Below are positions 57,158 to 64,000 of a stretch of 64,000 nt of DNA, piece by piece. Each line of letters starts with the position of its first letter. Within the stretch, counting starts at the first letter, position 1. The notes beneath the pieces were generated by a model. That model worked only from the letters and a program-made list of their open reading frames with translations, had not been told where the DNA came from and ran no database searches. The DNA is taken from the NCBI GenBank assembly GCA_016928075.1, contig JAFGLJ010000058.1:1-64000 (forward strand), given 5' to 3'. The translations under genes were made by a program, and so were the position numbers. This stretch comes from Bacteroidales bacterium. GTDB lineage: Bacteria; Bacteroidota; Bacteroidia; Bacteroidales; VadinHA17.

Positions 57158-58288
57158 TTATATTCCCTTCGTTACATTATAAACAACGCCCCTCTCTTTC
57201 AAATACCCGAGAATAAACTTTAGATGCCCTTCTGTTTTTCCTATAAATTCCGGCGGATTTATGCCTGGAGATTCGTACATGCCTTCCATCAACAGGTTTG
57301 CAACCGCAGTGCAGGTGTAGCCTGTTGTTCTAGCCATGGAAGTAATATTGTTGGCACTATCATAGCGGTCGAAAAGATCATATTGATACCTGTATTTTTC
57401 TCCTTTATCCATCCCCTCAAGTATTATCCTCATTACTGTAAATTCTTCTTCGCCGGATTTTAGTTGCCATTGGGGAAACATAAGAGCTGATGTAAGATCC
57501 AGGGGCCTGACCTTGTTGCCTTTAACCTCAATCTCTTTTTCGCTGAAGAAACCTGCTTCCCTGAGCATCTTCAGGTAGTCAATGGTTCCCGGATAACGCA
57601 ATGTTTTCTCTATCATATTTGGCACAGGTATAGTATACAGCAGACTTCTCAATCCGTCTGAGTTCCATGCTTCCAGGGTTCCTATCTCATCAAATTCAAT
57701 ATACTCGGATTCAGACAGGGCATCTCTTGTAACAATTTTACCGTTAAGCATATAGCGAGCAGGCCTGGTATATTCTTCAATTACATCAATCGGAGAAAAA
57801 ACAGCTTTGTATTGCCATGGCCATTCCCTCTTAAAAGGAAGTCCACCTACATAGCACTCATATTTTTCCACACTCATAAGAGAGTGGTGGTAACCAAGTA
57901 TTATATTACTCATACCAGGTGCGACACCACAGTCAGTAACAACTGTTACACCTTTATTCCTGGCTATCCTATCCAGCGCAAACGGATCTTCGGGAAAGAA
58001 AGAAATATCCACCATGTCTATACCTGCTTCAATTGTATCCTTAACTGACTTATAGCCCATTGAGCCGGGAAGTGCTCCAATAACAAGATCATGATTGCGG
58101 ACAAGGTCCTTTAGTATCGAGGAATCAGACAGATCGGCTGTTACTGCTTTTACATTATCCAAACCTTTGAGCACATTGATGCTTTCCGAGGATAAATCAA
58201 CAGCAGTAACCAGGTAATCACTGCAAAGGTCTTTTACTATTGCTGAACCAACCAGCCCTGTGCCAAGTACAATAATTCTTTTTTTCAT
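57158..58288 (-). CDS. Saccharopine dehydrogenase family protein
   Basis: A 376-aa NAD(P)-binding oxidoreductase. The N-terminal Rossmann motif is VLGTGLVGSAIVKDL (residues 7-21), followed by VIGALPGSMGYKSVKDTIEAG and TDCGVAPGMSNI, features of the saccharopine dehydrogenase family (lysine metabolism or carboxynorspermidine synthase). The actual substrate cannot be told. A GCAAGATA box at 58310-58317 (TATCTTGC on this strand) precedes the gene. It lies between the hydG unit and the M14 peptidase without clear functional tie. Confidence 0.85.
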   Translation of the reverse strand: MKKRIIVLGTGLVGSAIVKDLCSDYLVTAVDLSSESINVLKGLDNVKAVTADLSDSSILKDLVRNHDLVIGALPGSMGYKSVKDTIEAGIDMVDISFFPEDPFALDRIARNKGVTVVTDCGVAPGMSNIILGYHHSLMSVEKYECYVGGLPFKREWPWQYKAVFSPIDVIEEYTRPARYMLNGKIVTRDALSESEYIEFDEIGTLEAWNSDGLRSLLYTIPVPNMIEKTLRYPGTIDYLKMLREAGFFSEKEIEVKGNKVRPLDLTSALMFPQWQLKSGEEEFTVMRIILEGMDKGEKYRYQYDLFDRYDSANNITSMARTTGYTCTAVANLLMEGMYESPGINPPEFIGKTEGHLKFILGYLKERGVVYNVTKGI

Positions 58289-58309
58289 CCCGCTATTGTT
58301 TTATGTTTT

Positions 58310-58317
58310 GCAAGATA
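58310..58317 (-). promoter_or_regulatory. Variant -7 box TATCTTGC
   Basis: On the minus strand TATCTTGC, 22 bases before the saccharopine-dehydrogenase-family ATG. The same octamer lies at 19550 upstream of the glycyl radical operon, and TATCTTGG at 50991-50984 before the PhzF-like gene. Confidence 0.35.
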
Positions 58318-58426
58318 AGGCATTTCAACAGTAATGACATACGTCTATGCTGTAAAACAATACTTATGAAATTCCAATGAATGAATTATTTTAGCAAATT
58401 GTGATACTTTAAAAATGTTGATTATT

Positions 58427-60976
58427 ATGAAGAGAATTTTACTGCTCTCAATCATTGGTATTTTCTATACCTGTGTCTTTGCACAATGGCCTATAAGTTA
58501 CTATATTCCAAAACATATATCCTACGACCCTGAGATACCAACACCTTCAGAATTCGTGGGTCATGATGTTGGGGAGTGGCATATCACTCATGATAAGCTT
58601 TATTATTATATGCTCGAACTTGCCAGAATATCGGGTAGAGCTGTTTGGGAGGAATATGCTTTAAGTCATGAGAACCGTCCCCTGGGTAATTTGATTATAA
58701 GTTCAGCCGAGAATATTAAAAACCTGGAACAGCTCAGGGAGGAACATCTTAAGCTAAACAATCCTTCAACTTCTTCTTCAATGGATGTATCGGCCATGCC
58801 GGTTTTCATCAAGCTGGGGTATGGTGTGCATGGTAATGAATCGAGTGCTCAGAATGCATCGATGATAACAGCCTATTACCTGATTGCAGGTAAAGGGGAA
58901 GAGATAGATAGCCTGCTGGATAATGCGGTGATACTCATCGATCCTTGTCTTAACCCGGATGGAATGCAGCGGCATTCAACCTGGGTTAATATGCACAAGA
59001 GTATGAACCTTAATCCCGATGATAACTCCAGGGAGTTTAATGAAGTGTGGCCAGGCGGTCGCACCAACCATTACTGGTTTGATCTTAACCGTGATTATAT
59101 TATGCTTCAGCATCCCGAAACCATTGGAAGAGTAGCATCTTTTTACCGGTGGAGGCCCAATATAAACACTGATCATCATGAAATGGGTGCTGGTTCGACA
59201 TTCTTTTTCCAGCCAGGGGTAAAAACAAGGGAAAATCCGCTTACTCCTGAATACGCCTATGATATTCATTATGATATTGCCCGGTATCATCAGAAACACC
59301 TTGATAAAATAGGTAGCCTTTATTATTCAGAAGAAGGATTTGATGATTTCTACCTGGGCAAAGGTTCAGCCTATCCTGATATTCATGGCTCGATAGGTAT
59401 ACTTTTTGAGCAGGCCGGGGTTAAGGGCCATCTGAGGGAAACACCAGGAGGCTTGTTGTCTTTCCCTTTTGCTATAAAGAACCAGTTTACAATCACTCTT
59501 TCCACACTTGAAGCAGGACTTAGCTTGAGAGAAAAGCTTCTTCAGCACCAGGCCGACTTTTACAGTGAAGCACTGGAAAGGGCACAGGATGATCCATTGA
59601 AGGCCTATGTTTTCAGTGAACCTTACGATCTGTCAAGAACAGCTCATTTCATAGAAAACCTTTTAAGGCACCAGATAAAAGTATACCGGCTCGGTTCAGA
59701 CATAAATATCGGGGGAAAGGAATATAAAGCAAAAGACAGCTATATTGTACCTCTCGAGCAACCTGAATATTTATTTATCAAGAGTATGTTTGAGACAATA
59801 ACGGAATTCAAGGAAAATATCTTTTATGATATCTCGACCTGGGTTCTCCCGATGTCATTTAATATAGATTATTCAGAATACAGGACCCGTTCTGTTAATG
59901 ATCTCCTGGGCCCTGAGATCGTTTTCCCTCCTTATCCGGAAGGAAGCCTTAGAGGTAACAGGGATGCATATGCATGGCTTTTTGAATGGAATGACTACTA
60001 TACACCCGGTGCTCTTTATCGTCTGCTTAATGAAGGCTTAAAAGCCAGGGTGGCTACTGAAAGGTTTGTTTATGATGATGGAGAATTTAAGAAAGAATTT
60101 GGTAATGGGACTATAATGGTTCCGGCTTATAACCAGGAGCTTGACCGTGATGCAATATATGAACTGATGAAAGAAATTGTTGGGGATTTCGGAGTCACAG
60201 TTTACGGAATGAGAACAGGCTATACCACTGAAGGAATTGATTTTGGGAGTAATAGTTTTCAGGTACTTGAAAAACCGAAGGTCATTATGTTTGTGGGTGA
60301 CGGAATAAGCAGCAGGGATGCAGGAGAGATATGGCATATGTTCGACCTGAGGTTTGAAATGCCTGTGACTATGACTGATGTACGAGAGATAGGATCACTT
60401 GATATGTCAGAATATAATGTACTGATTATGGCAGGCAACCCCTTACTCTCAGATTTGCAGCTTCAGGAAGTGGTTAACTGGAATAGAAAAGGAGGTTTAA
60501 TAATTGCATATAAGGATGGGAATTCATTCTTAAGATCCAATGAACTGGTTGATATTAATTATATTCCTGATCCTGGATTTGAAGTTAATGATGATATTAA
60601 ATATGCTGACAGGTATGCACAGTATTCATTGCACAGGATACCCGGATCAATATTCCGGATCAGGATAGATAAAACACATCCTCTTTTTTACGGTTACAAA
60701 GATGAATTTATACCTGTATTCAAGTCTGGTTCTGCTGCTGTTGAGAAAAGTGATAATCTCTTTACCAATCCTGCTGTATATACCGATAGTCCATTGTTAA
60801 GTGGTTACAGCTCTGATGAAAATACTGAAAGAATAGCAGGCTCAGCTTTTTGCACTGTCCATCCTTCAGGAAGAGGGAATATCATTTCCATTTATGATGA
60901 TACTAATTTCAGGGCTATCTGGTTTGGCACCAGCAAGATATTTATGAACGCAGTGTTTTTCGGACCGATCCTCTAG
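58427..60976 (+). CDS. M14 family zinc carboxypeptidase
   Basis: A secreted 849-aa peptidase; ATG 58427 gives a signal peptide (MKRILLLSIIGIFYTCVFAQ), while ATG 58415 adds four residues. The zinc ligands are His and Glu in GVHGNESSAQ, and a later His in NTDHHEMG; the catalytic Glu is probably in GILFEQAG. The protease domain occupies roughly 40-390 and a long C-terminal region (to 849) has beta-strand character and may bind substrate or the outer membrane. Its 3' end overlaps hydE by 35 bases on the other strand. Confidence 0.9.
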   Translation: MKRILLLSIIGIFYTCVFAQWPISYYIPKHISYDPEIPTPSEFVGHDVGEWHITHDKLYYYMLELARISGRAVWEEYALSHENRPLGNLIISSAENIKNLEQLREEHLKLNNPSTSSSMDVSAMPVFIKLGYGVHGNESSAQNASMITAYYLIAGKGEEIDSLLDNAVILIDPCLNPDGMQRHSTWVNMHKSMNLNPDDNSREFNEVWPGGRTNHYWFDLNRDYIMLQHPETIGRVASFYRWRPNINTDHHEMGAGSTFFFQPGVKTRENPLTPEYAYDIHYDIARYHQKHLDKIGSLYYSEEGFDDFYLGKGSAYPDIHGSIGILFEQAGVKGHLRETPGGLLSFPFAIKNQFTITLSTLEAGLSLREKLLQHQADFYSEALERAQDDPLKAYVFSEPYDLSRTAHFIENLLRHQIKVYRLGSDINIGGKEYKAKDSYIVPLEQPEYLFIKSMFETITEFKENIFYDISTWVLPMSFNIDYSEYRTRSVNDLLGPEIVFPPYPEGSLRGNRDAYAWLFEWNDYYTPGALYRLLNEGLKARVATERFVYDDGEFKKEFGNGTIMVPAYNQELDRDAIYELMKEIVGDFGVTVYGMRTGYTTEGIDFGSNSFQVLEKPKVIMFVGDGISSRDAGEIWHMFDLRFEMPVTMTDVREIGSLDMSEYNVLIMAGNPLLSDLQLQEVVNWNRKGGLIIAYKDGNSFLRSNELVDINYIPDPGFEVNDDIKYADRYAQYSLHRIPGSIFRIRIDKTHPLFYGYKDEFIPVFKSGSAAVEKSDNLFTNPAVYTDSPLLSGYSSDENTERIAGSAFCTVHPSGRGNIISIYDDTNFRAIWFGTSKIFMNAVFFGPIL

Positions 60977-62060
60977 GTTTTCGTCTTTCAAAGTAATGTT
61001 TAGAGTCGCCCCATTCCCCGAAGCCAGGCTCAACATCAACCATTTTCAATCTTGCCTCCAGGCATTCTTTGGAGTCATCATCTTCATCTGTGCTGAGGGG
61101 CTTGTTTTCATAAAGATTATAGTTATCTCGGTATATGCCGGGTGTTATATTTGGCATTATAACATTTGCCCCAATTTTAACAGCTTTTTCACGACCTATA
61201 GGATCTATTGCCTGCAGGGCAGTGGATGCAGCAATATTAATATCCTTCATTAAAATCCTGAGTACAGCTATCATATTAAGCGACAGCTCAAATCTGGCCT
61301 TAATAGGAAGTAATTCACTTTTGTAATCAATCATTGGAGTATTGGCATGTTCAATATATGGACCCATGCCTACCATATCAATATCCAAATTCTTCATAAA
61401 TAAAAGATCCCCTGCCAGATCTTCATATGTCTGGAAGGGCAAACCTATCATAACACCCGTACCTGTTTGATATCCAATTTTTTGCAATAGATACAGGCAC
61501 TCAAGTCTTCGTTGGTAACTATGGAGATTATCATCAGGGTGCAGTTTTGCATAAAGGCCAGGGTTTGATGCTTCAATACGCAGGAGATACCTGTGAGCCC
61601 CTGCTTCAAACCATTCACGGTATACTTCCTCCGTTTGCTCACCAACCGATAGAGTTATACCTAATTTCCCGCCCGAAAGCTTTTTTATCTCTTTGAGCAA
61701 CCTGGTTATCCTGGAAGCAAAACGGGAATTGCTGAGTTCTCCCGACTGCAACACAACGGAACCGTATTTATTCTCAAAGGCATAAAGAGCAGCATCAAGA
61801 ATTTCCTTGTCGGAAAGGCTATATCTTTCAACCTCCTTATTGTCTCTTCTTATACCGCAATAGTAACAGTTTTTATCACATATATTCGAGAATTCTATCA
61901 ATCCCCGAAAATATACCCTGTTCCCCACATACTTACGTCTAATACGCGCTGATTCGCTGAAGAGCTCAGTACGTTCTGCCCCGTCTGACCTGAGCAGTGT
62001 GACTATTTCCTCCAGACCTAATTTGCCGTGCTTCAGTATGTTACTTACTTTGTTTTTCAT
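60942..62060 (-). CDS. hydE: [FeFe]-hydrogenase maturase HydE
   Basis: A 372-aa radical SAM enzyme acting in synthesis of the H-cluster bridging ligand. The cluster motif is FSNICDKNCYYCGIRRDN (CX3CX2C), followed by GSVVLQSGELSN and the LRIEASNPGLYAKLHPD barrel segment typical of HydE. Its 3' end overlaps the M14 gene by 35 bases, head-on. TATCTTTG at 62078-62085 (minus) is a good -7 box 17 bases before the start. It is divergent from feoAB, so iron supply and hydrogenase maturation share a promoter region. Confidence 0.93.
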   Translation of the reverse strand: MKNKVSNILKHGKLGLEEIVTLLRSDGAERTELFSESARIRRKYVGNRVYFRGLIEFSNICDKNCYYCGIRRDNKEVERYSLSDKEILDAALYAFENKYGSVVLQSGELSNSRFASRITRLLKEIKKLSGGKLGITLSVGEQTEEVYREWFEAGAHRYLLRIEASNPGLYAKLHPDDNLHSYQRRLECLYLLQKIGYQTGTGVMIGLPFQTYEDLAGDLLFMKNLDIDMVGMGPYIEHANTPMIDYKSELLPIKARFELSLNMIAVLRILMKDINIAASTALQAIDPIGREKAVKIGANVIMPNITPGIYRDNYNLYENKPLSTDEDDDSKECLEARLKMVDVEPGFGEWGDSKHYFERRKPRGSVRKTLRS

Positions 62061-62077
62061 TTATTTAATTGAAGCAC

Positions 62078-62085
62078 CAAAGATA
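62078..62085 (-). promoter_or_regulatory. -7 box of hydE
   Basis: TATCTTTG on the minus strand, followed by GGTGCTTC and the ATG at 62060, giving a very short leader. A -33 TTG at proper spacing is not evident. Confidence 0.5.
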
Positions 62086-62182
62086 GTTAGAAAAAGATAA
62101 GGTTAAATAAAAAAATCATTGTCTACTTTGCGGCTGAGCCTAAAAAAATTATTTTAAATAAGAATAAATTAATATAAGATGT

Positions 62183-62190
62183 TACCTTTG
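62183..62190 (+). promoter_or_regulatory. -7 box of feoAB
   Basis: TACCTTTG fits TAnnTTTG and is 66 bases before the feoA ATG. The stretch upstream is very AT-rich, where a Fur-type repressor could bind, but no clear Fur box can be named. Confidence 0.45.
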
Positions 62191-62256
62191 TGTATAAAGA
62201 TTTAAAATCAGGATATTCCAGGCCGTTTATAGGATAATTCACGGTATAAATTATAA

Positions 62257-62487
62257 ATGATGATAGCACTCACAAATATGCCGGTAGGTAAGAAAGGAAT
62301 TATAAAAGATATAGATGGCGGATACGGAATAACGCATAATTTGGATGTAATGGGCATACATACAGGTATAGAAGTTACCAAAGTCAGCAAGCAATGGATG
62401 AGGGGTCCGGTAACAATTCGTATTGGGAACAATGAAATTGCATTAGGCTACGGAATGGCTACCAGAATAATGGTGGAATTGATTTAA
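62257..62487 (+). CDS. feoA: FeoA domain protein
   Basis: A 76-aa SH3-like FeoA protein, cytoplasmic partner of the ferrous iron transporter FeoB. Features are MPVGKKGIIKDIDGG, LDVMGIHTGIEVTKV and GNNEIALGYGMATRIMV, all in the FeoA pattern. It lies 12 bases before feoB. Fe(II) uptake suits an anaerobe with many iron-sulfur enzymes (HydE, HydG, glycyl radical activase, hydrogenase). Confidence 0.93.
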   Translation: MMIALTNMPVGKKGIIKDIDGGYGITHNLDVMGIHTGIEVTKVSKQWMRGPVTIRIGNNEIALGYGMATRIMVELI

Positions 62488-62499
62488 TCCAGGCTTATT

Positions 62500-64000
62500 A
62501 TGAAGGTATTACTGGTTGGAAATCCTAATGTAGGTAAGAGTGTTATTTTCAGCCGGCTCACAGGACTGAATGTAATATCTTCAAATTATCCAGGTACAAG
62601 TATAGATTACACTAAAGGATATTTCAATATTCAAGGTGAACGGGCAGAATTAATTGATGTCCCGGGTATTTATTCGTTAGAACCCACATGTAAAACAGAA
62701 GAAATTGCTGTTAAGCTAATTAAGAACGGCGATGTCTTTATTAATATTATAGATTCCACTAACCTTGAACGTGGTCTTAATCTCGCGCTACAGTTAATTC
62801 AATACAAAAAGCCTTTATTAATTGTGCTTAACTTATTTGATGAAACCAGGCGCCTTGGGGTATCCATTGATATAAAAAAAATTGAACAAATACTGGGAGT
62901 ACCCTGTGTCGCAACCTGTGCTCTGACAGGTGAAGGGATTAAAGAGCTTAAGTCAAAAATCGGAGATGCAACCATATCTGAATATGTTTTTGATTATTCA
63001 CAACGATGGAATGAAATTGGAAAAATCATCAATGAAGTACAGGAAATCAAATACCATAGCCCTAAAATCACTGAAAAATTAAGAGATGCTACCATCAGGC
63101 CCATTACCGGCATCCCAATATTGATTCTGGTTTTATTGCTCACATTCGCACTTATAAGGTTTATAGGTGAAGGTTTAATTGGTGCTGTGTTCGAGCCGTT
63201 TTTTGAAAAAGCATGGTCGCCGCTAATACTCCGGTTATCAGAACTATTAGGACAGTCTGGGTTTTTTCATGATTTATTAATAGGCAAACTGGTTGGTGGT
63301 GATATTGATTACGGTGAGTCATTCGGTTTATTAACAACAGGTTTATTTATTCCCCTGGGTGCCGTGCTTCCTTATGTATTTGCATTTTACACGGTGCTGG
63401 CTGTTTTGGAGGACTCGGGCTACTTGCCGAGGGTAGCTGTAATGGTAGATAATATAACTCGTAAAGCCGGGATGAATGGCACTGCAATTATTCCGATGCT
63501 TTTAGGGTTTGGATGTAATGTGCCGGGAGCTCTGGCAACAAGGTTACTGAAAAGCCGGAAGGAAAAATTCATTGCAGCTACCCTCATGTCAATTACTGTT
63601 CCATGCATGGCTTTGCAGGCGATGTTATTCGGCTTACTGGGTCCGTATGGCATTAAAGGGCTGGGAATTGTCTTCGGCACATTGATTATTGTATGGTTTA
63701 TTTTGGGCTTATTTCTCAACAAAATAATTAAAGGACCATCACGGGAAATTTTTGTTGATATTCCACCTTACAGGATTCCATACCTCAGGGGTCTGGCAAA
63801 AAAAATATGGATGAGATTAAGGTGGTTTATAAAAGAGGCTGTCCCTTTCATGTTACTGGGTGTTCTGATAGCCAACCTTTTATATTCATTAGGTATTATG
63901 CAATTTTTTAGCGGGATAACCGCTCCTGTTTTCAATCATTTATTGGACTTGCCACCAGATGCCGTGGGGGCAATGATAATGGGATTCTTAAGGAAAGATC
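62500..64000 (+). CDS. feoB: Ferrous iron transporter FeoB (3' end outside the window)
   Basis: The open frame from ATG 62500 runs to the window edge: 500 residues are visible, perhaps about two thirds of the protein. The N-terminal GTPase domain has G1 GNPNVGKSV, G3 DVPG and G4 NLFD (usually NxxD), then the GDI-like helical spacer and the membrane Gate region beginning near residue 200, with LLGFGCNVPG carrying the conserved Cys. It transports Fe(II) into the cytoplasm. The start follows feoA by 12 bases. No stop is seen before 64000. Confidence 0.95.
   Translation, partial: MKVLLVGNPNVGKSVIFSRLTGLNVISSNYPGTSIDYTKGYFNIQGERAELIDVPGIYSLEPTCKTEEIAVKLIKNGDVFINIIDSTNLERGLNLALQLIQYKKPLLIVLNLFDETRRLGVSIDIKKIEQILGVPCVATCALTGEGIKELKSKIGDATISEYVFDYSQRWNEIGKIINEVQEIKYHSPKITEKLRDATIRPITGIPILILVLLLTFALIRFIGEGLIGAVFEPFFEKAWSPLILRLSELLGQSGFFHDLLIGKLVGGDIDYGESFGLLTTGLFIPLGAVLPYVFAFYTVLAVLEDSGYLPRVAVMVDNITRKAGMNGTAIIPMLLGFGCNVPGALATRLLKSRKEKFIAATLMSITVPCMALQAMLFGLLGPYGIKGLGIVFGTLIIVWFILGLFLNKIIKGPSREIFVDIPPYRIPYLRGLAKKIWMRLRWFIKEAVPFMLLGVLIANLLYSLGIMQFFSGITAPVFNHLLDLPPDAVGAMIMGFLRKD

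Overview
The window looks like a chromosomal segment of an anaerobic Bacteroidetes (Bacteroidales/Marinilabiliales-like) bacterium. The base composition is AT-rich, most genes lack Shine-Dalgarno sequences, and several genes are preceded by the Bacteroidetes -7 box TAnnTTTG, in three places with TTG or TTTG 19 bases upstream. The gene content agrees: an S46 dipeptidyl peptidase, a DUF3467 gene after rpoC, 7TMR-DISM signalling, 3-keto-disaccharide hydrolases (DUF1080) and [FeFe]-hydrogenase maturases. No rRNA, tRNA, CRISPR array, prophage or transposase gene was found.

Layout. 1-10300: rplA-rplJ-rplL-rpoB-rpoC-DUF3467, with a hairpin between rplL and rpoB and a strong terminator at the end. 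10400-16560: a small lipoprotein, then a tight operon (DUF2520 protein, KdsC-like phosphatase, UbiA-family prenyltransferase, Maf, DPP11-like peptidase, Cys-rich protein). 16578-19307 (minus): an unusual sensor kinase lacking its phospho-acceptor His, and a secreted protein. 19722-24321: a glycyl radical enzyme of the trans-4-hydroxyproline dehydratase type, its activase and an Xaa-Pro aminopeptidase. 24566-27463: cytidylate-kinase-like protein, malic enzyme, FkbM methyltransferase. 27879-29311: glutaredoxin/thioredoxin fusion, thioredoxin lipoprotein and a GroES without an adjacent GroEL. 29534-33435: ROK kinase, MFS transporter and phosphomannose-isomerase-like protein, probably for hexose or mannose use.

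33788-37650 and 40625-43460 are two separate loci that each pair a Tat-exported Gfo/Idh/MocA oxidoreductase with a DUF1080 hydrolase, the gene combination of the 3-keto-glycoside route. Between them lie a single-domain response regulator, a nucleoside-recognition membrane protein and an ApbE-like protein. 43761-50081 (minus) holds cysN/C, cysD, cysQ, a UDP-glucuronate epimerase and UDP-glucose dehydrogenase, which fits supply of PAPS and uronic acids for a sulfated surface polysaccharide. 50160-54127: PhzF-like protein, trans-3-hydroxyproline dehydratase, a secreted helical protein, a phosphoesterase and a NUDIX hydrolase. 54315-64000: Rex, HydG, a tandem TM1266-like protein, a saccharopine-dehydrogenase-family protein, an M14 peptidase, HydE, FeoA and a FeoB cut by the window end.

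Together the genes suggest a fermenter of peptides (including collagen-type hydroxyproline peptides) and glycans that disposes of reductant as H2 under NADH-sensing Rex control. Less expected features are the His-less kinase, the divergent APS-kinase P-loop, the two keto-glycoside loci, and families of 6-, 7- and 8-base tandem repeats confined to gene boundaries. Functions are assigned by reading motifs; no database search was possible.
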